DNA from: Planctomycetaceae bacterium
GTDB taxonomy: Bacteria > Planctomycetota > Phycisphaerae > SM23-33
DNA: 64,000 nucleotides
NCBI GenBank assembly: GCA_039680605.1
Contig: JBDKTA010000022.1
Location: 124,001-188,000 of the forward strand
Direction of reading: 5' to 3'
Below are positions 25,559-34,437 of this stretch, piece after piece. The first letter of the stretch is position 1; each line of letters begins with the position of its first letter. The notes beneath the pieces are model-generated. The model saw nothing but the letters and a program-made list of their open reading frames with translations, was not told where the DNA came from and searched no databases. The translations under genes were made by a program, and so were the position numbers.

Positions 25559-27718
25559 GTGAACGCAGCCGACCACACGGGCGAGAAGATCGTCTCCGCT
25601 CACAAGGCCGTCTTCGCGCAGCCGCCCGAGAACACGCCCTGCAACGCGGCTGTCGACGGCCCGCTGCTGGGCAACGGCGACACGCTGGCAGCCCTGGGCG
25701 GCAGCGCCGAGGGCCTGCGGTTTCACATCAACAAGAACGACCTGTGGGTCATGAAGCTCCCGCACGAGTCCAAACCCCAGCCCCTGGCGGTGCTGGAGCT
25801 GTCCTTGCCCGACATGGCCGGCGCCTCGTACCAAGTCGAGCAGGCGATGCTGACGGCTGTGACGAGCGGGCGGTTCGAGAAAGGCCCGCGCACGCTGCTG
25901 ATGGAGGCGTATGTTTGCGCCGTTGAAAATCTGCTGGTCGTCAAACTCGAGGCCCGCGGCGGCGCGATAGCGGCCACGATGCGTCTGGATACGCCGGCGA
26001 ATGTTCTCTCGGGCGAAACGGCCAATCTCTTCGACAAGGATCAAGTGCAGGTCGCCCAGCGCGTCTTTGACAAGGATGTGATCGTTACAGCCGGGGCGGC
26101 CTGCGCTGTCAAGAACCCCGGCCCGGACGGCTCGTTCGTGCTTGAGCCGGGCAAGCCCGTCACGATTGCGGCGGCCGTGTGCAGCATTTTTGATGAGAAG
26201 GATTACTGCGCGGCCGCAATACATCAGGCGCTAAGCGTTGATGATTCTCGCCTGGCTGAGCTGCGCCAGTCGCACGAGCAATGGTGGCGGGCGTTCTGGG
26301 ACGAGTCGTTCGTCGAGATCCCCGACAAGGCGCTCGAGCAGCGGTACTATCTGTCGAACTACGTGCTGGCCAGCGCCAGCCGCGTGAAGGACTTTCCGCC
26401 GGGGCTCTTCGGATGGGTGACCAACGACGATCCGATGTGGGCGGGCGACTACCACACCAACTACAACCACGTCGCCACGTTCTACGGGCTCTATGCGGCC
26501 AACCACATCGCCCAGGCCGACCCGTGCCACCAACCGTTCCTGGACGGGCTGGACTTCTATCGCCGCTGGTGCCGCGAGGAACTCGGCGTCGAGGGCGTGT
26601 ACCAGCCGGTAGGCATCGGCCCCAAGGGCTCGGTGGCGTACCTGATCGCCCTGATGCAAAAGAGCAACAGCGCTTACTCCTGCGTGCCGATGGCCTTTCG
26701 CTGGTACGCCACGTACGACTTGGACTTCGCCCGCCAGGTCTGGCCCTTCGTGTCGGGGACAGCCCTGTTCTGGGAGAACTGGCTCAAGTTCGAGAACGGG
26801 CGTTACGTTATCTACCAGGACGCCGTCCACGAAGGCTCGGGCGACGACATCAACCCCATCGTCTCGCTGGGCTTCGTGCGGATGGTGATGGACCTGGCGC
26901 TGGACATCAGCCGCGAATTGGGCGTCGACGCACCCCGCCGGGCGAAGTGGCAGCACATCCGCGATCACATCAGCGACTACCCCGCCTGCACAGTGCGAGA
27001 CCTGCCCGAAAAGTTCTGGCCGCGGCATCTGCCCCATGACGAGGGCACCCTGAGCCTGCCGATCTTCCGCTATACCGAGAAGGGCACGCCCTGGTGGGCC
27101 GACAACACCGTCGGCCTTCAGCACATCTATCCCGCCGGCGGGATCGGTCTCGACAGCCCGCCCGAGCTGCTCGATCGCTCGCGAAATCAGATCACCGTGA
27201 TGGCGCGATGGGACGACTTCAACGGCAAGAACAGCATCTATGCAGCCGCCGCCCGCGTCGGCTACGACCCGCACGTCATCCTGGACGAGATGCGGAACAT
27301 GCTGGCGGATATCGGCCTGCCCAACGGGATGATCCGCGGCAACCCGCACGGAATGGAAAACCAGAGCATCGTCCCCAACGCGATCCAGGAAATGCTGCTG
27401 CAGAGCCATGACGGCGTGCTGCGGTTCTTCCCGTGCTGGCCGGGCGAAATGGACGGGCGTTTCGGCTCGCTCCGCGCCCGCGGGGCGTTTCTCGTCTGGG
27501 CGCGCCTGGCGGGCGGGCAAGTCCGCGACGTCAAGATCCTCAGCGAAAAGGGCCGCGACTGCACGGTCGTGAATCCCTGGCCGGGCAAGCCCGTCGCATT
27601 GCACCGCAACGGCAAGGCGGCCGAAACTTTCCGGGCCGACCGCTTTGCATTCAAAACCTCCCGCGGTGAGCACCTGGCGCTGGCGCCACAGGCGGGACAT
27701 ACGCCATTATCTCATTGA
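25559..27718 (+). CDS. Six-hairpin glycosidase, GH95-like
   Basis: 719 residues starting at a GTG (25559) with CCGGAG upstream. An N-terminal beta-sandwich with the PLLGNGDTLAALGG motif is followed by a long (alpha/alpha)6-like domain (for example DYHTNYNHVATFYGLYAANH and YPAGGIGLDSPPELLDRSRNQ). The order of domains fits GH95 alpha-fucosidases/galactosidases or a close relative. No signal peptide is visible, so export is uncertain. It sits between two GH29 fucosidase genes, supporting a role in fucose removal or in breaking a fucosylated glycan. The specific catalytic residues could not be verified. Confidence 0.6.
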   Translation: MNAADHTGEKIVSAHKAVFAQPPENTPCNAAVDGPLLGNGDTLAALGGSAEGLRFHINKNDLWVMKLPHESKPQPLAVLELSLPDMAGASYQVEQAMLTAVTSGRFEKGPRTLLMEAYVCAVENLLVVKLEARGGAIAATMRLDTPANVLSGETANLFDKDQVQVAQRVFDKDVIVTAGAACAVKNPGPDGSFVLEPGKPVTIAAAVCSIFDEKDYCAAAIHQALSVDDSRLAELRQSHEQWWRAFWDESFVEIPDKALEQRYYLSNYVLASASRVKDFPPGLFGWVTNDDPMWAGDYHTNYNHVATFYGLYAANHIAQADPCHQPFLDGLDFYRRWCREELGVEGVYQPVGIGPKGSVAYLIALMQKSNSAYSCVPMAFRWYATYDLDFARQVWPFVSGTALFWENWLKFENGRYVIYQDAVHEGSGDDINPIVSLGFVRMVMDLALDISRELGVDAPRRAKWQHIRDHISDYPACTVRDLPEKFWPRHLPHDEGTLSLPIFRYTEKGTPWWADNTVGLQHIYPAGGIGLDSPPELLDRSRNQITVMARWDDFNGKNSIYAAAARVGYDPHVILDEMRNMLADIGLPNGMIRGNPHGMENQSIVPNAIQEMLLQSHDGVLRFFPCWPGEMDGRFGSLRARGAFLVWARLAGGQVRDVKILSEKGRDCTVVNPWPGKPVALHRNGKAAETFRADRFAFKTSRGEHLALAPQAGHTPLSH

Positions 27719-27824
27719 GTTGACCCACAGATGCGAGGAACAGGAATCCAAAGATAGGGTTGTTTCGAGTCATCCATTCGCTTCCAATACGCATGAGAAT
27801 CCGCAACCAACGGAAGGGTACGCC

Positions 27825-29183
27825 ATGAACCGAGTACGAACGTTGATCATGCTGCTGGCCTGTGCGGTTCTGATGGGCTGCGGCGCCATTTCTTCAAAAA
27901 CCCCCGACAGCCTCGCCCACGACGAGCGGATGGAGTGGTTCCGCGAAGCTCGCTACGGCATGTTCGTCCACTACGGGCCCTTCTCGCAGTGGTATGACCG
28001 CAACATGGCCAAGACGCAGTCGGCCCAGCCGCCGGCCGACGCCACGCCCGAGCAGAAGAGGCGGTGGTCGGTCGAGCGGCTCACGCCGCCGCGAACCTTC
28101 GCCCGCCACTGGGCCCGGACCGCCAAGGCCGCCGGGATGAAGTACGTCGTCTTCACTACCAAGCACCACGAGGGGTTCGTGCTTTGGGACACCAAGCTCA
28201 GCGACTACAACGCCATGCGGATGGGCCCGGGGTTCGACATGGTCGCCGAGTTCGCCGACGCCTGCCGCAGCGAGGGGCTCAAGGTCGGGTTCTACTATTC
28301 CCTGCTCGACGGGGATCATCCCGACGGCAGGCGATGCGAAAACGACCCTGCCGCCCGACGCCGGTTCCTGGACTACACCCAGGGCTTGCTGCGCGAGCTG
28401 ATGACCAACTACGGCCGCGTCGACCTGCTCTGGTACGACGGCCCGACGCCGCTGGGATACGCCGGCGAATGGCAGTCGCAGGAAATGAACGCCATGGTCC
28501 GCCGCCTCCAGCCGGGAATCATCATCAATGACCGCTCATTGATGGCCGAGGATTTCACCTGCTTCGAGGGCTCGATCGGCGGAACGATGACTCCCGACCA
28601 GGACTGGGAATCGTGCATGCAGTTCAACTGGACCAGCGAGTCTTCGTACCCGACCTGGACGTGGTTCCCGACCCCCCCGCAGAACTATCGCTCCGGGCGC
28701 GACATCATCGATATGCTCCAGCGATGCACCGCCGGTACGGGCAACCTGCTGCTCAACGTCGGACCAAACCCCGCCACCGGTCAGATCGGTCCCGTTGAAC
28801 AGGAGCGAATGGCTCTCGTCGGCGAGTGGCTCAAGACTCACGGCGAGGCGGTGTTCGGCCGCGCCGATCGCATCGAGAAACTAGCGAAGGTAACCAACGA
28901 CGCCGACGGAAAGTGGACGCGCAAGGGCAACGTCGCTTACCTCTGGCTGCCCAAGTGGCCCTCCGGCGGCAAGGTCGTGCTGGACAACGTGCAGTCTGAC
29001 CTGTTAGCCGCCAGCGTCCTGACTAACGGCGCCCGGCTGGACATCCAGGCGATTCCCCAAGTCGACGCCAAGGCCGGCCTGAACGTTTCGCGGGTGACGC
29101 TGTCGGGCCTGGCTCAAGAATGCCCCGACCTCATCTGCGACTACGCCGTCCTCAAGCTCGAGTTCGCCTCGTATCCGCGATAG
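27825..29183 (+). CDS. Alpha-L-fucosidase family GH29, lipoprotein, second of pair
   Basis: 452 residues from the ATG at 27825, preceded by GGAAGGG. The lipobox VLMGC (C19) marks a lipoprotein. Sequence blocks (WFREARYGMFVHYGPFSQW, VDLLWYDGPTPLGYAGEW with nucleophile D205) closely match the enzyme at 24182, so the two arose by duplication around the GH95-like gene. The pair differs in the 60-80 and 265-290 regions, which border the active site, suggesting different substrate preferences. Confidence 0.92.
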   Translation: MNRVRTLIMLLACAVLMGCGAISSKTPDSLAHDERMEWFREARYGMFVHYGPFSQWYDRNMAKTQSAQPPADATPEQKRRWSVERLTPPRTFARHWARTAKAAGMKYVVFTTKHHEGFVLWDTKLSDYNAMRMGPGFDMVAEFADACRSEGLKVGFYYSLLDGDHPDGRRCENDPAARRRFLDYTQGLLRELMTNYGRVDLLWYDGPTPLGYAGEWQSQEMNAMVRRLQPGIIINDRSLMAEDFTCFEGSIGGTMTPDQDWESCMQFNWTSESSYPTWTWFPTPPQNYRSGRDIIDMLQRCTAGTGNLLLNVGPNPATGQIGPVEQERMALVGEWLKTHGEAVFGRADRIEKLAKVTNDADGKWTRKGNVAYLWLPKWPSGGKVVLDNVQSDLLAASVLTNGARLDIQAIPQVDAKAGLNVSRVTLSGLAQECPDLICDYAVLKLEFASYPR

Positions 29184-29188
29184 CGTCG

Positions 29189-30139
29189 TCACGACTTGCG
29201 TCTCTCGAAAACCTTGAGCACCTGGTACGTCACCCAGCCGACGGCCGCCAACCCCAGGCAGAACATCGGGTAGGTCACCCACCAGGGCGCGTAGGCTTCA
29301 GTGACCTTGGTGTATTCGGACATGCCGCCGATACTGGCCACCACGTTGAGCGGCAGGAACACGACGCTCAGGATGGTCAGGCGTTTGATCAGGACGTTGA
29401 GGTTGTTGTTGACGATCGAGGCGCGGGCGTCCATGAGTCCGGCCAGCACGTTGGCGTAGATCTGCGCCTGCTCGTGGCACTGGGCGTTTTCGATGTACAG
29501 GTCGTCGACGTATTCAAGCTGTTCGGGCGTGAGGCCGGCCGTGGCGGCGTTGCGGGCGTTGGTCCGCAGGCGGTCGATCGTGCGCCCGTTGGCGGCCATC
29601 GCGTTGACGTAGTACACCAGGCTCTTCTCGATGGCGAACATCAGCAGCAGGTTGCGGTTCTCCATCGCCGACATGATCTTGGGCTCGAGCTCATTGGCCA
29701 GTTCGTTGATGGCCTTGAGGTGGCTGTAGAAATGCTGGATGCACTTGGAGATGATCCGCAGGAACAGCGTCTGCAGCGAATCGATCTTGGTGAACGGGCG
29801 GCCCTCGAAGGCCGGCTGGTCGTCCTCGCGAGAGACGATCACCAGGCGGTCGGCGTAGAGGAACAGACCCAGCGACTGCACGCCCAGGTCGTACTTGTCG
29901 TGCAGCAGGAAGCGTTTGGGGTACTTGAAGATCACGACCAGGTGATCGGTCTCAAGCTCCAGGCGGGGCAGTTCATCGGGGTCCAGTGCCGAGTTGAGCG
30001 AGTGGGCGTCGAGGTTGAACTCCGGACCGGTCAGGCGGGCCTTGTCTTCCTCCGTCGGGGCGATGAAAAGCCAGACCGGTCCGGCGTTGTCCGCCGCCTG
30101 GCTGAGTTTGCCGCCCTCGATCTGGAAGCACGTCAGCAT
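29189..30139 (-). CDS. CorA-like divalent cation transporter
   Basis: 316 residues from the ATG at 30139; the earlier start at 30238 lies in a less conserved lead sequence. A large cytoplasmic domain is followed by two C-terminal membrane helices: ILSVVFLPLNVVASIGGM and WWVTYPMFCLGLAAVGWVTYQV. The signature after the first helix is GMSEY rather than the GMN of magnesium transporters, so the ion carried may differ, or the protein may be a ZntB-type relative. The helical segment LANELEPKIMSAMENRNLL fits the CorA long helix. Convergent with the fucosidase gene. Confidence 0.75.
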   Translation of the reverse strand: MLTCFQIEGGKLSQAADNAGPVWLFIAPTEEDKARLTGPEFNLDAHSLNSALDPDELPRLELETDHLVVIFKYPKRFLLHDKYDLGVQSLGLFLYADRLVIVSREDDQPAFEGRPFTKIDSLQTLFLRIISKCIQHFYSHLKAINELANELEPKIMSAMENRNLLLMFAIEKSLVYYVNAMAANGRTIDRLRTNARNAATAGLTPEQLEYVDDLYIENAQCHEQAQIYANVLAGLMDARASIVNNNLNVLIKRLTILSVVFLPLNVVASIGGMSEYTKVTEAYAPWWVTYPMFCLGLAAVGWVTYQVLKVFERRKS

Positions 30140-30311
30140 CGCCGACTCCGCCGGATGCCCCCCGCCGCCTGCGGCGCCGCATCCGACAAGGGGATGATAC
30201 CGCGCTGCACGCCGCCAGACCGAATACCTTTTTTCCACTACACAAAAACTTTCGCCGGCATTCCAAGGCTATAATGCAGCCGGATTTTCCGGACCATCAA
30301 AGGACCCCCCC

Positions 30312-32522
30312 GTGACCGAACGCATCAAACGCCTGCTAGCCATCACGCTGCGAAGCTGCGGCATGCACGACCCCCTCGCCGGCGAACTCGCCCGACAGGG
30401 CGACGAACGGGCCGCCGGGCTCAGCGACATCCTCCGCCAGGCCCATTCGCTGGCCCACTACTACCGCCACTGCACGCTGGTCGTTGCCGACGACGAACTG
30501 ATCGTCGGCGGCGGGCTGCTCAACATGCTCCCGCCCGGAAAGAGCGGCGCCGTGGGCGAACTGCCCGCCGTGCCCATGACCGTCGAACCGCATGTCCAGG
30601 GCAGCGACCCGTTCATGACCCAGGGCCTCGTCCGCGGCGCGGGCAATCACACCTCCGTCGATTACGACACGCTGCTGGCCGCCGGGTTCCAGGGCCTCAT
30701 CGACCACATCGACCGCCGCGCAGCGCGCCTGTCCGCCGAAGAATCGCCAGCCGGACAGGGTGGCATGGCGACACGCGCAGCGGGTCGCCATGGGGCATCT
30801 GACGACAAGAAGGAATACCTCGACGCGCTGAAGATCTTCGCCACGGCCTGCAGAGACCTGGGCCGGCGCTATCACGACCACGCCCTCGAATTGGCTGCCA
30901 AAGAAACCCGCCCCGCCCGCAAGGCGGAACTGGAAGCCATCGCCGCCAACTGTCAGGCCGCGACGGGCGCCGGTCCGCAAACCTTCTGGCAGGCGTGCCA
31001 GTGCCTGTGGTTCGGGTTCTATCTGCTGCCCGACGCGCCCGGGCGGGTCGACCAGTACCTCTGGCCGTTCTACCAGCGCGAGACGGCCGCAGGCACCCTG
31101 ACGCGCGAGCGGGCCGGCGAGTTGATCGCCTGTCTGTGGATGAAGTATTTCCAGGTGCATGGTTTCAGCACGCCCAACATGGCCCGCCACCACCTGACCC
31201 TCGGCGGCCTGCGCGGCGACGGCAGCGACGGCGCCACCGACCTGACGGACCTGTGCCTGGAGGTGTTCGAAGAACTGCGAATCCCCAGCCCGCAGGTGGG
31301 CGTGCGCTGGCACCGCGGCATGAGGCCCCAGACGCTGCGCCGCGCGGTGGCGGCGTTGCGTAGCGGAACCGGCAGCCCGGGGTTCTGCTCGGATGAGCAG
31401 ATCGTGCCGGCGCTGGTCGCCCTCGGCGTGGCGGTCGAAGACGCCCGCGACTTCGCCATGTCCGGCTGTCACGAGATCATCATCACCGGCAGAGCGCACA
31501 TGGGGTCGGTCGAGTGCTTCCTCAACATGCCCAAGCTCATCCGCATCGTGCTGGGGCTCGAGCCGGCCTTTGCGCCGCTGCCGGAGATCAAACTCGACAG
31601 CATGGACGCGATCTGGCGGGCCTTGACGATGCAGATGGAACGCCTGGCGCTGTCGATGCACGACTACTCGTACGCCCGCGATCAGCATGCCGCCCAGTGG
31701 GTGGCCCTGCAGGCCTCGCTGCTGACCCGCGACTGCATCGACAATGTCAAAGGCTTCTGGCAGGGCGGCGCCCGGTACAACTTCTGCAACTGCGACATCA
31801 TCGGCGCGGCCAACCTCGCCGACTCGCTGGCCGTCATCGAGCAACTGGTCTTCATCGACCGCGCCGTCACGCTCGAAAACCTCGCCGCCGCCCTCGCCGA
31901 CGACTGGGTCGGCCACGAAACGCTTCGCAGCCGCGTCCTGCAGCGCCTGCCGCACTTCGGCAATGACGACGCGCGCGCCGATTCCATCGCCGCCCGCATC
32001 ATCACCACCTTCTCAGACCTCATCGCCAGGCACCGCCCCTACCGCGGCGGCCGCTATACGCTGGGGACCCTGGCGGGAGTGGAGAATATGCACATCTCGT
32101 TCGGCACGGTCACCGGCGCCACCCCCGACGGCCGCAAGAGCGGGCAGACCTTCGCCTCGAGCCTCGCCCCGGCCCCCGGTCGCGACACCCGCGGCGTCAC
32201 GGCCATGCTCAACTCCGTCGCCGCCCTGCCCCACCGCCTGCTGCCGACCTCGACGACGGTCAACGTCAAACTCGACCCGTCGCTGCTGCGCGACGACGAG
32301 GGCATCGACAAGATCGCGGCGCTGATCGAAGGGCACTTCCGAGCCGGCGGGCAGCACCTGCAGATCAGCATGGTCAACCGGGCGATGCTGCTGGAGGCCC
32401 GGCGGAACCCCGCCCGCTATGGCGACGTGATGGTCCGCGTCGCCGGCTACAGCGCCCCGTTCGCCTCGCTCACGCCCGACATCCAGGACGAAATTCTCGA
32501 GCGCACCGAGCACGGACTATGA
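30312..32522 (+). CDS. Glycyl radical enzyme, pyruvate formate-lyase family, of unknown substrate
   Basis: 736 residues starting at a GTG. The radical cysteine lies in SGCHE (C386, with E388 kept at the position of the dehydratase base), and the glycyl radical loop is RVAGYSAPF (G712). The His between Cys and Glu replaces the Val of many dehydratase members (GCVE), pointing to an uncharacterised subgroup. The enzyme is oxygen-sensitive and needs a radical-SAM activase, which is not found in this window. Residues 149-162 come from repeat R4 inserted in frame. Two URO-D genes follow downstream on the same strand; the first starts 55 nt after this stop, suggesting an operon. Confidence 0.85.
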   Translation: MTERIKRLLAITLRSCGMHDPLAGELARQGDERAAGLSDILRQAHSLAHYYRHCTLVVADDELIVGGGLLNMLPPGKSGAVGELPAVPMTVEPHVQGSDPFMTQGLVRGAGNHTSVDYDTLLAAGFQGLIDHIDRRAARLSAEESPAGQGGMATRAAGRHGASDDKKEYLDALKIFATACRDLGRRYHDHALELAAKETRPARKAELEAIAANCQAATGAGPQTFWQACQCLWFGFYLLPDAPGRVDQYLWPFYQRETAAGTLTRERAGELIACLWMKYFQVHGFSTPNMARHHLTLGGLRGDGSDGATDLTDLCLEVFEELRIPSPQVGVRWHRGMRPQTLRRAVAALRSGTGSPGFCSDEQIVPALVALGVAVEDARDFAMSGCHEIIITGRAHMGSVECFLNMPKLIRIVLGLEPAFAPLPEIKLDSMDAIWRALTMQMERLALSMHDYSYARDQHAAQWVALQASLLTRDCIDNVKGFWQGGARYNFCNCDIIGAANLADSLAVIEQLVFIDRAVTLENLAAALADDWVGHETLRSRVLQRLPHFGNDDARADSIAARIITTFSDLIARHRPYRGGRYTLGTLAGVENMHISFGTVTGATPDGRKSGQTFASSLAPAPGRDTRGVTAMLNSVAALPHRLLPTSTTVNVKLDPSLLRDDEGIDKIAALIEGHFRAGGQHLQISMVNRAMLLEARRNPARYGDVMVRVAGYSAPFASLTPDIQDEILERTEHGL
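30758..30797. repeat. R4 palindrome inside the glycyl radical enzyme gene
   Basis: ATGGCGAC and GTCGCCAT form inverted arms around about 11 nt. The wider unit GGTGGCATGGCGACACGCG recurs outside genes at 60787-60900. It adds about 14 codons in frame. Confidence 0.85.
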
Positions 32523-32577
32523 AACCGCACAAATTAATCGGCTGCCGAGGCCGGTCCAGTCGAGTACATTGCCGACC

Positions 32578-33744
32578 ATGATTCCACGCGAACGAGTACT
32601 GGCGGCCTTGGAGCACCGGGAAGGCGACCGCATTCCCTGGGGCGAGCATTTCATCGACTACAACGTGTACGAGGACATCCTCGGCCGGCCGACGCTGGTG
32701 CATTCAAAGTTCCGCGAGACGCAGGCGTACTGGGACGGGCGGCGCGACGACATTGTCGCCGACTACATCCGCGACGGGGGCGACCTGATCCGCGCGCTCG
32801 ACATGGACATCTACACCGTCGGCATGATGGCGCCGAAGGGCTACGCGCCCAAGCCGCTCAAACGGATCGACCACGAGACGTTTGAGGACGAAGGCGGAAA
32901 CCTCCACCGCATCTCGGCCACCACGCACGACCTGAGACCGTGGAAGATCAAGCCCAACACGGCCTATCAGCCCCCGACGCTCGAAGGCCTGCAGCAGCAG
33001 ATCGACCAGTTCGATCCTAATGCCATTGGCGACCCTGCCGACTCGTGCTGGGACTGGGTGCGTGCAGCCGTGGCCGAAATGAAGCCCACGCACTACATTG
33101 TGCTGCTCTGCGGCGACCTGGAATGGCCGACCTTCGGCGCCAACGAGGAAGAAGGCTGGATGAACCTGATCCTCCAGCCGGAGATCTGCCGCAAGATCTG
33201 CCAGCTTCGCCAACTTCACCTGACGCGCGAGGTCAAGCTCTTCGCCATGCTGGGCGTCGACGGCATCATGCCCTGCGGCGACCTGGGCTCCAGCACCAGC
33301 CTCATGGCCAGTCCGCAGATCTATCGCGACATGGTCCTGCCCGTACACCAGGCGCACGTGGCGGCCGCCCACGCGGCGGGGCTGCACGTCCTCAAGCACT
33401 GCTGCGGGCACGTCTGGCCGATCATCGACGATCTGGCCGACACGTACGACGCGTACGAAGGCATCCAGGCCAGCGCCGGGATGGATATCGCTGCACTCAA
33501 GCAGCGCGTGGGCGACCGGCTGTGCCTCTGGGGCGGGATCTGGCACGAGCACATCATCGCCGGCGGCATTGACGACATCCGAGCCGACGCGGCCCACGCC
33601 TTCGCCAACGCCGCGCCCGGTGGCGGATTCATCATGGGCTCGACGCACTCGATCGCCGTAGGCGCCAAGGCCGCCAACGTGCTGGAAATGAAACGACTGG
33701 TCAACGACTGGGGCCGCTACCCGCTGGGCCACTTGCCGCTGTAG
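32578..33744 (+). CDS. URO-D family protein (methyltransferase-like), copy 3
   Basis: 388 residues from the ATG at 32578 (MIPRERVLAALEHREGDRIPWGEHF, typical of URO-D-like proteins of anaerobes). The barrel zinc motif appears as LKHCCGHVW, giving His-x-Cys. It follows the glycyl radical enzyme by 55 nt and is probably co-transcribed with it. A role in moving a methyl or one-carbon unit from the product is possible but is only inference. Overlaps 44 nt at its end with the opposite-strand lipoprotein gene. Confidence 0.75.
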   Translation: MIPRERVLAALEHREGDRIPWGEHFIDYNVYEDILGRPTLVHSKFRETQAYWDGRRDDIVADYIRDGGDLIRALDMDIYTVGMMAPKGYAPKPLKRIDHETFEDEGGNLHRISATTHDLRPWKIKPNTAYQPPTLEGLQQQIDQFDPNAIGDPADSCWDWVRAAVAEMKPTHYIVLLCGDLEWPTFGANEEEGWMNLILQPEICRKICQLRQLHLTREVKLFAMLGVDGIMPCGDLGSSTSLMASPQIYRDMVLPVHQAHVAAAHAAGLHVLKHCCGHVWPIIDDLADTYDAYEGIQASAGMDIAALKQRVGDRLCLWGGIWHEHIIAGGIDDIRADAAHAFANAAPGGGFIMGSTHSIAVGAKAANVLEMKRLVNDWGRYPLGHLPL

Positions 33745-34357
33745 CCTGCTTTAGATATTTCTCCTGTTCCGCGTACCAACATGCCCCTTCAGGATCGTAA
33801 TCGCGCCATTCTTCGAGATGGCTGTCTCGAACTCGCAGCCTGGATTTGTCCGGGGCATCAGCTTCCGCCTGCAACAATCGGATTAAAAGGTGGTCGTCGC
33901 GGCGGATCTTGATCCCAAGCGTACAATTGGTTCCTCCAAAGCGGGGGACGGCGTACCCCCCTTCATATGGAATGAGAAATACAACGACCCTATCGCCGAT
34001 AGACAGGCTGTCTGCGGCGGGGCACTTCAGCACGCTAGCCGCCATCAATTTCGCTTGTTCGCTATCGGGGACGCGCTGCTGGCTATCACCAACGGCCGTA
34101 TCTGCGTAAAAGAGCTTTTCGATGCGGAATGTGTAATCGTTCAGTTTCAATGATGACGGATGAGTTCCACAGGGCTGGACCGAGCTAACCGTGCCGAGAA
34201 GAACAGCCGCGGTATTTGCAGACAAGGGGCTGGGAGTATACCAGTACATGTAGCCTGCGTTATAGCACTGCTGCTCTGGAATTGAAGAGGAGCACGCAAG
34301 GCAGCACACAGCACACAACAACAAGAGTCCCGTGAATACTTTCATGGGCTTTCCCAT
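33701..34357 (-). CDS. Hypothetical lipoprotein
   Basis: 218 residues (214 if the ATG at 34345 is used). A signal peptide ends in a lipobox CLAC followed by Ser residues (about residue 22). The rest, with YTFRIEKLFYADTAVGD and SIGDRVVVFLIPYEGGYAVPRF, looks like a small beta-barrel seen in proteins that bind at the cell surface; no family is recognised. The 44-nt convergent overlap with the URO-D gene is unusual but both frames read well. GC is lower than in neighbours. Confidence 0.65.
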   Translation of the reverse strand: MGKPMKVFTGLLLLCAVCCLACSSSIPEQQCYNAGYMYWYTPSPLSANTAAVLLGTVSSVQPCGTHPSSLKLNDYTFRIEKLFYADTAVGDSQQRVPDSEQAKLMAASVLKCPAADSLSIGDRVVVFLIPYEGGYAVPRFGGTNCTLGIKIRRDDHLLIRLLQAEADAPDKSRLRVRDSHLEEWRDYDPEGACWYAEQEKYLKQATAASGPAGSGPSR

Positions 34358-34437
34358 CCCAGTTCCTGGGGCATTGTAACGCCTGGGATTGATTCAAGCA
34401 AAGAAGTGACCATAATGGCGGCGAAGAAGGAGAAGCC

